Origin: Tabrizicola sp. TH137
GTDB taxonomy: Bacteria > Pseudomonadota > Alphaproteobacteria > Rhodobacterales > Rhodobacteraceae
Direction of reading: 5' to 3'
Assembly (NCBI RefSeq): GCF_002855575.1
Contig: NZ_PKRQ01000001.1
Span: 930,001-994,000, forward strand
Length of the DNA stretch: 64,000 nucleotides
Of the stretch, positions 7,569-17,315 are shown in pieces. Under the pieces are notes generated by a model that was not told where the DNA came from, did no database searches, and saw nothing but the letters and a program-made list of their open reading frames with translations. A program made the translations under genes and the position numbers. How positions within the stretch are numbered: the first letter of the stretch is position 1; each line of letters begins with the position of its first letter.

Positions 7569-8969
7569 ATGCCGCAGGATTACATCGTCAAGGATATCGC
7601 GCTGGCCGAATTCGGGCGCAAGGAACTGACCATCGCCGAAACCGAAATGCCGGGCCTGATGGCCTGCCGCGAGGAATTCGGAGCCTCCAAGCCGCTCAAG
7701 GGCGCCCGCATTGCCGGTTCGCTCCACATGACGATCCAGACGGGCGTCCTGATCGAAACCCTCGTCGCGCTGGGCGCGGATGTGCGCTGGGCGTCCTGCA
7801 ACATCTTCTCCACCCAGGATCACGCGGCCGCCGCGATCGCCAAGGCAGGCGTGCCGGTCTTCGCGATCAAGGGCGAAACGCTGGAAGAATACTGGGAATA
7901 CACCGACAGGATCTTCCAGTTCGGTGGCGAGGGCGGCACCTGCAACATGATCCTCGACGATGGTGGGGATGCGACGCTCTACATCCTCCTCGGCGCGCGG
8001 GTCGAGGCGGGCGAAAAGGACATCATCGAGGTTCCCACCTCGGAAGAAGAGGTCTGCCTGTTCAACCAGATCAAGAAGCGCCTCGCCGCCTCGCCCGGCT
8101 GGTTCACCAAGCAGCGCGCCGCCATTCAGGGCGTGTCCGAGGAAACCACGACCGGCGTGCACCGGCTTTACGAGCTGCACAAGAAGGGCCAGCTTCCCTT
8201 CCCGGCGATCAACGTCAACGACTCCGTCACCAAGTCGAAATTCGACAACAAGTATGGCTGCAAGGAATCGCTGGTCGATGGCATCCGGCGCGCCACCGAC
8301 ACCATGATGGCCGGCAAGGTCGCCGTCGTCTGCGGCTATGGTGACGTGGGCAAGGGCTCTGCCGCCTCGCTGCGCGGCGCGGGCGCGCGCGTCAAGGTCA
8401 CGGAGGTCGATCCGATCTGCGCCCTTCAGGCCGCGATGGACGGCTACGAAGTCACGATCCTCGAGGATGAGATCAAGACCGCCGACATCTTCATCACCAC
8501 CACCGGCAACAAGGACGTCATCCGGATCGAGCATCTGCGCGAGATGAAGGATATGGCCATCGTCGGCAACATCGGCCATTTCGACAACGAGATTCAGGTC
8601 GCCGCCCTGCGCAACCACAAATGGACCAACATCAAGGATCAGGTGGACATGATCGAAATGCCCTCGGGCAATCGCATCATCCTTCTCTCCGAAGGCCGCC
8701 TGCTCAACCTCGGCAATGCCACCGGCCATCCGTCCTTTGTGATGTCGGCGTCCTTCACCAACCAGGTTCTGGCGCAGATCGAACTCTGGACCAAGGGCAA
8801 GGACTATGCACCCGGCGTCTATATCCTGCCGAAGCAACTCGATGAAAAGGTCGCGCGCCTGCACCTCAAGAAGATCGGCGTGAAGCTCACCGAACTGCGC
8901 CCGGACCAGGCCGCCTATATCGGCGTGAAACCCGAAGGCCCGTTCAAGCCGGAACACTACCGCTACTGA
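7569..8969 (+). CDS. ahcY: S-adenosylhomocysteine hydrolase (adenosylhomocysteinase)
   Basis: A 466-residue cytosolic NAD-dependent enzyme that splits S-adenosylhomocysteine into adenosine and homocysteine and so removes the product inhibitor of methyltransferases. Visible are the substrate-domain segments [14 protein letters not shown] and [14 protein letters not shown], the NAD-binding [10 protein letters not shown], and the C-terminal [13 protein letters not shown] tail that reaches into the partner subunit. The start at 7569 has AAGGAG upstream; the frame is open to 7506 but that extension is not family-like. The 54-base gap to the HD gene is too short for an SAH riboswitch, so regulation is more likely through HvrB as in R. 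capsulatus. Confidence 0.98.
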   Translation: MPQDYIVKDIALAEFGRKELTIAETEMPGLMACREEFGASKPLKGARIAGSLHMTIQTGVLIETLVALGADVRWASCNIFSTQDHAAAAIAKAGVPVFAIKGETLEEYWEYTDRIFQFGGEGGTCNMILDDGGDATLYILLGARVEAGEKDIIEVPTSEEEVCLFNQIKKRLAASPGWFTKQRAAIQGVSEETTTGVHRLYELHKKGQLPFPAINVNDSVTKSKFDNKYGCKESLVDGIRRATDTMMAGKVAVVCGYGDVGKGSAASLRGAGARVKVTEVDPICALQAAMDGYEVTILEDEIKTADIFITTTGNKDVIRIEHLREMKDMAIVGNIGHFDNEIQVAALRNHKWTNIKDQVDMIEMPSGNRIILLSEGRLLNLGNATGHPSFVMSASFTNQVLAQIELWTKGKDYAPGVYILPKQLDEKVARLHLKKIGVKLTELRPDQAAYIGVKPEGPFKPEHYRY

Positions 8970-8994
8970 TCTCTGGCCAAAGCCTCCGGATCGA

Positions 8995-9024
8995 ACCCCC
9001 GTCCGCACCAGGACGGGGGTTTTT
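8995..9024 (+). terminator. Intrinsic terminator after ahcY
   Basis: A ten-base-pair GC-rich stem (ACCCCCGTCC at 8995-9004 paired with GGACGGGGGT at 9011-9020, six-base loop) is followed by a short T run, 25 bases after the ahcY stop. Confidence 0.88.
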
Positions 9025-9145
9025 CGTGTCCAAACTGCCGAAATCCCGCCCGGCGGCAAAAACATTTTGCACGCCCAAGCGATGACCGTAAGCTTTCCTT
9101 ACGGCGGGCAGGCCATCGCCGGACTTCAGGGAGAGTTTGAAGAAC

Positions 9146-9487
9146 ATGAGCAAAAGAGCCGAACTGATTGCGAAATACGCCGAAGACCTCAAGTCCAAGT
9201 GCAAGATCACGCCAGACATGGCGCTTCTGGAAAAGGTCACCATCGGCTGCGGCCCCGCCATCTACAGCGCCGACAGCGAAACCGTCGCCGCCTCCGACAA
9301 GGAAGAACTGGAACGCGTGAAAACGAACTTCCTGATGAAGAAGCTCGGTCTTCCGGATTCGCCCAAGCTGATGGAAGCGATCAACGCCGTGATCGACACC
9401 TATGGCCGGTCCGAACGGAACAAGTATCGTCCCGTTGTTTACTACATGCTGGTAAAGCATTTCGGCAAGGAAAAGGCCTACGCCTGA
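9146..9487 (+). CDS. DUF2853 family protein
   Basis: A 113-residue cytoplasmic protein of a small conserved family of unknown function common in alphaproteobacteria and Bacteroidetes. The family core is seen as VTIGCGPAIYSAD, KKLGLPDSPKLMEAI and YRPVVYYMLVKHFGKE. The ATG at 9146 follows CAGGGAGAG by ten bases; a TTG three codons earlier is less likely. It stands alone between the ahcY terminator and the convergent EVE gene. A structural genomics fold exists for the family, but no activity is established. Confidence 0.8.
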   Translation: MSKRAELIAKYAEDLKSKCKITPDMALLEKVTIGCGPAIYSADSETVAASDKEELERVKTNFLMKKLGLPDSPKLMEAINAVIDTYGRSERNKYRPVVYYMLVKHFGKEKAYA

Positions 9488-9505
9488 AGGCCGCCGCAGC
9501 GGATC

Positions 9506-9527
9506 GCCCCGCGCTGCGGCGCGGGGC
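9506..9527. terminator. GC-rich hairpin after the DUF2853 gene
   Basis: GCCCCGCGC (9506-9514) pairs perfectly with GCGCGGGGC (9519-9527) around a four-base loop. It lies 19 bases after the stop but no T run follows, so it is an atypical or factor-assisted terminator. A second perfect inverted repeat, GTTTTGC/GCAAAAC at 9699-9705 and 9715-9721, lies just beyond the 3' end of the convergent EVE gene. The rest of 9488-9731 shows nothing recognisable. Confidence 0.4.
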
Positions 9528-9731
9528 AAGAACATCTAAAATCCGCGACACTATCCCTTTGCCCTGACCTGCGCCTTCCGGCAAGGTGATGGGGCAGGGC
9601 AGTATGTCCGGAACCCGATTTTCATATCACGCACAGCGCATGGGGAGTGTGTGGGGTGGATGGAGGGTTCCGTAGGGGTGCGGGCCCTCCATTTCCTTGT
9701 TTTGCTGCCCAACTGCAAAACCACGCGCCCT

Positions 9732-10151
9732 CTACCCCGTCAGTCCCCCCATGCGGCACAGGATCCGCCATTCTTCGGGCGTCACCGGCTGCACCGACAG
9801 TCGGGTATTGTTCACCAGAACCATCCGTTCCAATCCCGGCTCCACCTTGCAGGCCTCAAGGCTCACAGGCTTTGGCAAGGCTTCCACTGCCCTGACCATC
9901 ACGCAATCCCAACGCGGATCATCCGTCGTGCTGTCCGGCGCACTTTCCCGGATAACCTCGACGATCCCCACGATCTCCTTCCCGATGTTGGAATGGTAGA
10001 AGAACCCCAGATCCCCAACCTTCATTGCCCGCATGTTGTTGCGCGCCTGATAGTTGCGCACCCCGGTCCACTCTTCGCCAACCGCCCCTTTCGCCACCTG
10101 ATGCGGCCAGCCAAAGACATCGGGCTCCGACTTGAACAGCCAATAGGCCAT
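9732..10151 (-). CDS. EVE-domain protein
   Basis: A 139-residue protein covering a single EVE domain (PUA-like fold), a family thought to bind modified bases in nucleic acids. It starts with the family hallmark YWLFKSEPD at residues 3-11, continues with GVRNYQARNNMR and the GDLGFFYHS core, and ends with MGGLTG. The ATG at 10151 shares its A with the stop of the upstream YciI gene, so both are translated from one message. The biological role is unclear; the name is certain, the function is not. Confidence 0.9.
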   Translation of the reverse strand: MAYWLFKSEPDVFGWPHQVAKGAVGEEWTGVRNYQARNNMRAMKVGDLGFFYHSNIGKEIVGIVEVIRESAPDSTTDDPRWDCVMVRAVEALPKPVSLEACKVEPGLERMVLVNNTRLSVQPVTPEEWRILCRMGGLTG

Positions 10152-10423
10152 CAGCCGATCACCTTCTTCCATTCCCGGACATCGACCGACTGGAACAATC
10201 CCGCCTTCGCATAGGGGTCCTGCACCGCCCAGTCCCGCGCCTGATCCAGGGTCTCGACAGTCAGGATGACCAGCGACCCCACCATCTCGCCCGCCCCGTT
10301 CAGGAACGGCCCCGCCATCTCCACAACGCCCGACGCTTCGATATGCGCCAGATGCGCCGGCCGGTTCTCCTGCCGCACATGCAGATGTCCCGGCTTGTCG
10401 ATGCAGATCAACGCAACGCGCAT
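10151..10423 (-). CDS. YciI-like protein
   Basis: A 90-residue protein of the YciI family (dimeric alpha-beta barrel). The conserved pattern RPAHLAHIEASG, GPFLNGAGEMVGS and DPYAKAGLFQSV is visible, including the His/Asp pair typical of the family. It lies three bases after gpsA and overlaps the EVE gene, placing it in the tsaD-gpsA-yciI-EVE operon, an arrangement often found in Rhodobacterales. Catalytic activity is not established for most members. Confidence 0.88.
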   Translation of the reverse strand: MRVALICIDKPGHLHVRQENRPAHLAHIEASGVVEMAGPFLNGAGEMVGSLVILTVETLDQARDWAVQDPYAKAGLFQSVDVREWKKVIG

Positions 10424-10426
10424 GGT

Positions 10427-11401
10427 TCACTCCTTCTTCAACGGACGCGACAACAGCGTCTGCATTGCGGTGGAAAGGTCAAGCCTGCCATCCACAAGGG
10501 CGGCCACCATCGTCGTGACCGGCATGTCGAGATCAAGCTTTTTGGCAAGGTTAGAGACTGCTTTTGCCGTCGCCGCGCCCTCGACGGTGACAGATGGGTC
10601 GAAGCCCGTCCCCGCCCCCAAAGCCATGCCATACCGGAAATTCCGCGATTGCGCCGAAGTGCATGTCAGTATCAGATCGCCCAGCCCCGACAGGCCTGAC
10701 AGTGTCTCCGTCCGCGCGCCCAGCAACAGGGCAAGCTTCGCCATCTCGGCATAGCCGCGCGTCATGAGGGCCGCCCTGGCCGACTCCCCCAATCCGGCGC
10801 CCATCACCACCCCGGCGGCAATCGCGATGACGTTCTTCAGCGCCCCTCCCAGCTCCGCACCAGTCACATCATCCGTTCGATAAAGGCGCAGAGTGGGCGT
10901 CGAAATCAGGCGTTGCAGCATCTCGCCGTCCCGGTCCTCCCGACAGGCAAGCGTCAGCGCCGTTGGCAATCCCCTCGCGATGTCGGCAGCAAAGCTCGGC
11001 CCTGTCAGAACCGCGTGTGGCGAACCCGGCAAAGCCTCTGCCATGATCGCAGAGGGGCCGGTCAGGGTCTCCAGATCAACGCCCTTGCAGCAGGCCACCA
11101 ATGGGCGATCCGTCAGCGCCCTCCCTGTCGTCGCCAGAAACGCGCGAAGACCTTGCATCGGCAGGCAGAGCAGAACGGCCTGACTCTCCGCAATTTCCGC
11201 GATCTCCGCAGTAACAGAGACGTTTTCAGGAAAAACGACACCGGCCAATCGGGCGCGGTTCTCTCGCCCGTCCCGCATCGCCGCAACCTGTTCCCTGTCC
11301 CGCGACCAAAGCGATACGGCGCGCCCGTCACGGGCCAGCGTCACAGCCAGCGCCGTTCCAAACGCCCCGGCCCCGACAACCCCGATCCGCGGCGCGCTCA
11401 C
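10427..11401 (-). CDS. gpsA: Glycerol-3-phosphate dehydrogenase [NAD(P)+]
   Basis: A 324-residue cytosolic enzyme that reduces dihydroxyacetone phosphate to sn-glycerol 3-phosphate for phospholipid synthesis. The Rossmann motif GAGAFGTA is at residues 10-17, and the substrate-domain signatures [31 protein letters not shown] and [14 protein letters not shown] are present. Translation starts at GTG 11401, overlapping the tsaD stop by four bases. Length is normal for the family. Confidence 0.96.
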   Translation of the reverse strand: MSAPRIGVVGAGAFGTALAVTLARDGRAVSLWSRDREQVAAMRDGRENRARLAGVVFPENVSVTAEIAEIAESQAVLLCLPMQGLRAFLATTGRALTDRPLVACCKGVDLETLTGPSAIMAEALPGSPHAVLTGPSFAADIARGLPTALTLACREDRDGEMLQRLISTPTLRLYRTDDVTGAELGGALKNVIAIAAGVVMGAGLGESARAALMTRGYAEMAKLALLLGARTETLSGLSGLGDLILTCTSAQSRNFRYGMALGAGTGFDPSVTVEGAATAKAVSNLAKKLDLDMPVTTMVAALVDGRLDLSTAMQTLLSRPLKKE

Positions 11402-12498
11402 GCCTTTGCGCCTTTCTTCCCGGACCCGATCATCGGCACCGCCCGCCCGTCCAAAGGCCAGCGCGGACGCGCGATCAGGTCCGTGCCGGGCATCAGTCCC
11501 GCACGATGCTGTTCGATCCCGGCCCAGGCGATCATGGCGGCGTTATCGGTACAAAGCCGCAAGGGGGGCGCAACGAACCGCGCGCCGGATTCCGCACAAA
11601 CAGTCTCTAACATTGCCCGAATGGCCTTGTTTGCTGCCACACCACCCGCCACGGCCAGCGCTGGCTCCGCCGGCCTCTCCGCCAGATGAACCGCCAGCGC
11701 GCGGCGTGTCTTCTCGGCCAGAACATCCGCTACCGCTGCCTGAAACCCGGCACAGAGATCGCGCCGATCCTGCACGGTGATCCCGCCCTTCTGTACCACC
11801 AGAGCATCCCGCGCCCGCAGCAGCGCAGTCTTCAGCCCCGAGAAGGAAAGGTCGCAACCGGGCCGGTCCAGCAGGGGCCGCGGAAAGGCAAAGCGCCTCG
11901 CATCGCCTTGGGCCGCCTCTGCCTCCACCACCGGCCCGCCCGGCTGTGCAAGCCCCAACAGCTTCGCCGCCTTGTCGAAAGCCTCACCCGGCGCATCGTC
12001 GATCGTGCCGCCAAGACGCCGGAACCGATCCACGCCGTCCACGATCAGGAACTGACAATGCCCGCCAGAAACCAGCAAGAGCAGATAGGGGAAGGCCAGC
12101 CCCTCCGTCAGCCGCGGGGTCAGGGCATGGCCCGCCAGATGGTTCACCCCCCAAAGCGGCTTGCCCGATCCTGCCGACAGGCCCTTGGCGATCATAACCC
12201 CGGACAAAACCCCCCCGATCAGTCCGGGACCAGAGGTCACGGCGATCCCGTCCACCTCTGCAAGGGAAAGCCCCGCCTCCGTCAGGGCGCGCTCCACGCA
12301 ATCATCCAGCCGCTCTGCATGGGCCCGTGCCGCGATCTCCGGCACAACCCCACCAAAGGCCGCGTGCAGAACCGCCTGACCTTCCACGACAGAAGACAGA
12401 AGCTCAGGCGCGCCATTCTCGCCAAGTCGCACCACGGCGGCGGCACTGTCGTCGCAGCTCGATTCGATGCCAAGGAAGGTAAGCGCTGCCATATCCAT
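11398..12498 (-). CDS. tsaD: tRNA t6A transferase TsaD
   Basis: The catalytic subunit that transfers threonylcarbamoyl to A37 of tRNA; 366 residues from the ATG at 12498 (a second ATG at 12492 is equally plausible). It opens with the signature [12 protein letters not shown], carries the metal-binding HLAGHA motif and the ASKHA ATP-binding segments ([45 protein letters not shown]). It is divergent from hemD, with only 36 bases between starts. TsaE lies at 807-1283. Confidence 0.96.
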   Translation of the reverse strand: MDMAALTFLGIESSCDDSAAAVVRLGENGAPELLSSVVEGQAVLHAAFGGVVPEIAARAHAERLDDCVERALTEAGLSLAEVDGIAVTSGPGLIGGVLSGVMIAKGLSAGSGKPLWGVNHLAGHALTPRLTEGLAFPYLLLLVSGGHCQFLIVDGVDRFRRLGGTIDDAPGEAFDKAAKLLGLAQPGGPVVEAEAAQGDARRFAFPRPLLDRPGCDLSFSGLKTALLRARDALVVQKGGITVQDRRDLCAGFQAAVADVLAEKTRRALAVHLAERPAEPALAVAGGVAANKAIRAMLETVCAESGARFVAPPLRLCTDNAAMIAWAGIEQHRAGLMPGTDLIARPRWPLDGRAVPMIGSGKKGAKA

Positions 12499-12534
12499 TG
12501 CCCGCAGGGATCGCTTGGGGGTAACACCCTTGCC

Positions 12535-13266
12535 ATGGCCCCGCAATCCCGCCCCCTTCCCCTGCTTCTCACCCGCCCCGCCACGCAGGGAGACCGCTTC
12601 GCCGCCGATCTGGCGGCCCGGTTGCCGGGCCGGTTCGACATGGTCCGCACACCGCTGATGGAACCCGCCTTCCTATCTCCGGTCTGGCCCGAGGCGGCAT
12701 ACACCGCCCTTATCCTCACCTCGGAAACAGGGGTCGAAGCCGCCGCCCGCCTGCGCGAGGCAGGGCGTACTCTGCCCACAACGGCATGGTGCGTCGGCGA
12801 CCGTACCGCAAAGGTCGCAGAGTCGGCCGGATTTCGCGCCACCTCCGCACAGGGCGATGCCGAGGCGCTACTCGCCCTCATCCTCGCGTCCAACGATCCC
12901 GGCCCCTTCCTGCATCTGCGCGGCCGCGAGGCGCGCGGCGATATCGCGCCAAGGCTTGCCGCCCAAGGCAAACCCGCCCATGCCGCCATCGTCTATGCCC
13001 AGGAACCCTTGCCCCTGAACGGGCAGGCCCAGGCGGCGCTCTCCGGCCCTTCGCCCGTCCTCGTTCCGCTCTTTTCGCCGCGCTCCGCGGCGCTCTTTGC
13101 CGCGCAGGGTCCTTTCACGGCCCCACTGTGGATCGCAGCCATCAGTCCGGCCACGGCCCGGGCAACTGCACCTCTCGCACCGGCCCGGCTGCTTGTGGCT
13201 GATCACCCCGATGCTGCGGCAATGACGACCGTCATCGAAACGATGATGAACGACCCCGCTTCTTGA
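12535..13266 (+). CDS. hemD: Uroporphyrinogen-III synthase
   Basis: A 243-residue enzyme that cyclises hydroxymethylbilane to uroporphyrinogen III. The family is poorly conserved, but the [13 protein letters not shown] start, [28 protein letters not shown] and [13 protein letters not shown] segments and the [13 protein letters not shown] motif are typical, and the position divergent from tsaD and upstream of the Mic60-like gene and hemY is the standard alphaproteobacterial arrangement. The ATG at 12535 gives the normal length. Confidence 0.92.
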   Translation: MAPQSRPLPLLLTRPATQGDRFAADLAARLPGRFDMVRTPLMEPAFLSPVWPEAAYTALILTSETGVEAAARLREAGRTLPTTAWCVGDRTAKVAESAGFRATSAQGDAEALLALILASNDPGPFLHLRGREARGDIAPRLAAQGKPAHAAIVYAQEPLPLNGQAQAALSGPSPVLVPLFSPRSAALFAAQGPFTAPLWIAAISPATARATAPLAPARLLVADHPDAAAMTTVIETMMNDPAS

Positions 13267-13334
13267 ACCTGCAATGCTCCGGGGATTAGGGTGTCAGATG
13301 AACCGCCCGACACTGCCGGGAGAAGGAGCCGACC

Positions 13335-14486
13335 ATGGCCAGACGCAAGAACGACGAATCCACCCCGGCGGAAGAGGGCGATCTGATGGCCGTGGTCGAG
13401 GCGACCGATCCACAGGCCATCGACTCTGCACCCCCCGTCCCGCCCGAACTGCCACCGGCCACCGAACCGACGGCGCAACCTCACCCAACCAGGGCCCCCG
13501 GTGGCGGCGGGGCAGGGGCCTTCCTTGCCATGGTCCTCGGCGGTGCCATCGCCGCAGGGGCGGGCTTCGGTCTCGCCCGCCTGATGCCCGATCTTCTTCC
13601 TCTCGGCACCGACAACACCCTCGCCGCCACTGTCGCCGCGCAGGCAGAAGAACTGGCCGCCCTGCGTGAACAACTCGCCGCCCTGCCTGCCAAGCCCGCT
13701 CCCGACCCCGGACTCGAATCTCGCATCACGGCCCTCGAGGCTGCCGCCGCCCCGGATCTCTCCACCCTTGACACCCGCCTTGCGACCCTTGAATCGCAAG
13801 TGGCGGCCTTGCCTGTAGCCTCAGGTAACGGCATTTCCGCCGATCCCGCCCTCCGCGCCGAACTCGCCGCCCTGAAAGAACAGGTGGCAACGCTCGGAAC
13901 GGGTGGAACGGTTCCCGCCGATGTGATCGCCGCAGCCGAAGCCGCCGAGAACCGCCTCAAGGAGGCCGAAACCCGCGCCGCCGCCCTTGCCGAGCAGGCG
14001 ACAAAGGCCGCTGCCGAGGCACGGCGCACGGCCGCGCTCGACCGCATCGCCGCCGCTTTCGACAGTGGGGCCCCCTTCGCTGCCGCTGCCGCCGATCTCG
14101 GCCCCGCCTTGCCAGCCGACCTTGCCGATCACGCCGCCACCGGCCTGCCCACCCTGCGCGAACTTCAGGACAGCTTCGAAGACGCCGCCCGTCGCGCCCT
14201 CGAAGATGCCCTTCGCGCGAACATGGGCGAAACCTGGACGGACCGGGTCTCCAACTTCCTCCGCAGCCAGACCGGCCTGCGGTCCCTCACCCCGCGCGAC
14301 GGCGACGATCCCGATGCCGTCCTCTCCCGCGCCGAGGCGGCGCTGGGCGCTGGGCGCCTCGCCGACGCCCTCGCCGAACTCGATGCCCTGCCCGAAGCAG
14401 GCAAACCTGCCCTGGCCGACTGGGCTGCACAGGCCCGCATCAGAACCGCCGCTGAAGATGCGCTCGCGCAGCTCCAGGCACAGTAG
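13335..14486 (+). CDS. Mic60/mitofilin-like inner-membrane protein
   Basis: A 383-residue protein with a short proline-rich cytoplasmic N terminus, one membrane segment with a glycine pattern (about residues 58-80), an alanine-rich periplasmic coiled coil (about 95-230) and a C-terminal conserved helical domain (LRELQDSFEDAARRAL onward). This is the architecture of alphaproteobacterial Mic60, the ancestor of the mitochondrial cristae-junction protein, which shapes intracytoplasmic membranes. It lies 68 bases after hemD and 12 bases before hemY. The RBS GGGAGAAGGAG is strong. Confidence 0.87.
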   Translation: MARRKNDESTPAEEGDLMAVVEATDPQAIDSAPPVPPELPPATEPTAQPHPTRAPGGGGAGAFLAMVLGGAIAAGAGFGLARLMPDLLPLGTDNTLAATVAAQAEELAALREQLAALPAKPAPDPGLESRITALEAAAAPDLSTLDTRLATLESQVAALPVASGNGISADPALRAELAALKEQVATLGTGGTVPADVIAAAEAAENRLKEAETRAAALAEQATKAAAEARRTAALDRIAAAFDSGAPFAAAAADLGPALPADLADHAATGLPTLRELQDSFEDAARRALEDALRANMGETWTDRVSNFLRSQTGLRSLTPRDGDDPDAVLSRAEAALGAGRLADALAELDALPEAGKPALADWAAQARIRTAAEDALAQLQAQ

Positions 14487-14498
14487 AGGGCACCCGGA

Positions 14499-15980
14499 AT
14501 GATCTGGTCCCTCGCCAAGGTTCTGCTGTTCCTTCTGATCCTCGCCACCCTTACCCTTGGGGCAGAGGTTCTGCTCAACACGGGGGGCGGCATCCGCATT
14601 GCCGTGGCCGGATACGAGTTTACCCTCGGCCCGCTTCAGGCATTCATCACCTTTCTCGTGATGATCGTCCTCGTCTGGCTCCTGATGAAGCTGGTGGGTT
14701 TCATCATCGCCCTCTTCCGCTTCCTCAACGGCGATGAAACCGCGATCAGCCGCTATTTCGACCGCAACCGCGAACGCAAGGGGTTCGAGGCTCTCTCCGA
14801 AGGTCTGATGGCATTGGCCGCTGGCGAAGGCCGCCTCGCCCTCAACCGAGCGATCAAGGCCGAGAAATACCTCGCCGACCCGCATCTCACCACGCTCCTC
14901 GTCGCCCAGGCGGCCGAGGCGGCAGGCGACACCCGCCGCGCGACCGAGGCTTACAAGGAACTGCTCTCCTCCGATGTCACCCGCTTTGTCGCCATCCGTG
15001 GCCTGTTGCGGCAAAAGCTGACCGAAGGCGATACCGATACTGCCCAGAAACTCGCGATCAAGGCGCTGGAACTGAAACCCCGGCACGAAGAGACGCAGGA
15101 TATCCTGCTGAAACTTCAGGCTGAAAGCAGGGACTGGAAGGGTGCTCGCACCACCCTTGGTGCCAAGATGAAGGCGGGCGCCCTCCCGCGCGATGTCTAT
15201 CGCCGCCGCGATGCCGTTCTGGCCCTGCAACAGGCGCAGACGATCCTTGATGAAGGCAGCAGTCTCGAATCGCGCGAAGCAGCCATCGAAGCGAACCGGC
15301 AATCCCCCGACCTGATCCCGGCCGCCGCCATGGCCGCTCGTGCTTTGGCAGAGAAGGGCGACAAGAAAGGGGCAACCCGCGTCCTCAAGAAGGCATGGGA
15401 TGCCAAGCCGCATCCCGACCTTGCCGCCGCCTTTGCCGATATCGAACCGGGGGAAAGCCCCTCGCAGCGCCTCAAGCGGTTCCGCAATCTCGTCGCGAAC
15501 CACCCGCAGCATGAAGAGACCCGCCTCCTGCTGGCGGAACTCAACATCGCCGCCGAAGACTTCCCCGAGGCGCGGCGCGCCCTCGGCGACATTGTCGAAA
15601 CCCATCCCACCCAGCGCGCCCTCGCCATCATGGCCGCCATCGAACGCGGTGAAGGCGCAGACGAGGCGGTGGTGCGCGGCTGGCTGGCCAAGGCGCTCAT
15701 CGCGCCGCGCGGTCCGCAATGGTGCTGCGACAAATGCCATGCGGTCCATGCCAAATGGGATCCGATCTGCGACAATTGCGGTGGCTTCGACACGCTGTCC
15801 TGGCGCGAACCGCCCGAACGCAGCGGCCCCTCCGCCACAGGGGCAGAGCTTCTGCCCGTCCTTGTTGCTCCGCCAAAGCCCGTATCGGACCCGCAACCGC
15901 AAGGGGAAGACAAGGCGCCCGAGGCGCCAACTGAACCGGAAGTCATCGACCTGGAGGCAATCGTCCGCAGGGGCGGCTAG
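14499..15980 (+). CDS. hemY: HemY-like TPR membrane protein with C-terminal Cys4 zinc ribbon
   Basis: A 493-residue protein with two N-terminal membrane segments (about 5-25 and 42-68), the HemY_N region (FDRNRERKGFEALSEGLMALAAGEG) and a series of TPR-like helices. Near the C terminus WCCDKCHAVHAKWDPICDNC contains four cysteines in two CxxC pairs, a zinc-ribbon/rubredoxin-like knuckle as in the LapB relatives, followed by a low-complexity proline-rich tail. The proteobacterial HemY family is named from heme-operon position, but it is not the protoporphyrinogen oxidase of Gram-positives; its precise role is unsettled. Confidence 0.88.
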   Translation: MIWSLAKVLLFLLILATLTLGAEVLLNTGGGIRIAVAGYEFTLGPLQAFITFLVMIVLVWLLMKLVGFIIALFRFLNGDETAISRYFDRNRERKGFEALSEGLMALAAGEGRLALNRAIKAEKYLADPHLTTLLVAQAAEAAGDTRRATEAYKELLSSDVTRFVAIRGLLRQKLTEGDTDTAQKLAIKALELKPRHEETQDILLKLQAESRDWKGARTTLGAKMKAGALPRDVYRRRDAVLALQQAQTILDEGSSLESREAAIEANRQSPDLIPAAAMAARALAEKGDKKGATRVLKKAWDAKPHPDLAAAFADIEPGESPSQRLKRFRNLVANHPQHEETRLLLAELNIAAEDFPEARRALGDIVETHPTQRALAIMAAIERGEGADEAVVRGWLAKALIAPRGPQWCCDKCHAVHAKWDPICDNCGGFDTLSWREPPERSGPSATGAELLPVLVAPPKPVSDPQPQGEDKAPEAPTEPEVIDLEAIVRRGG

Positions 15981-15983
15981 GAC

Positions 15984-16004
15984 AGTGCCGAAAGTGTCGG
16001 CACT
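15984..16004 (+). terminator. Hairpin after hemY
   Basis: AGTGCCGA (15984-15991) pairs with TCGGCACT (15997-16004) around five bases, starting four bases after the hemY stop. A T run is lacking, so this is a weak terminator call; the rest of the gap to 16159 contains a TATAGT -10-like hexamer at 16120-16125 before the TRAP gene. Confidence 0.45.
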
Positions 16005-16111
16005 TGCCTGAAAAGCAAGCCTTTACTTTGGGTTAACTATTCTTCCTCAACACCGAAAAAGCGCCCTTCGCAGGCATTAGGGCTTGCGTCTGCCGCAGGT
16101 TGCAGAAATAA

Positions 16112-17257
<1,146 letters not shown>

Positions 17258-17280
17258 TCACAGCCATCACGGCAAAAGGC

Positions 17281-17312
17281 AAAACCCCCGGTCGAAGGAC
17301 CGGGGGTTTTTT
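17281..17312. terminator. Bidirectional intrinsic terminator between TRAP genes
   Basis: A perfect stem with AAAACCCCCGGTC (17281-17293) and its complement (17298-17310) around the loop GAAG, flanked by A and T runs, sits between the convergent stop codons at 17257 and 17316 and can serve both directions. Confidence 0.92.
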
Positions 17313-17315
17313 CGT

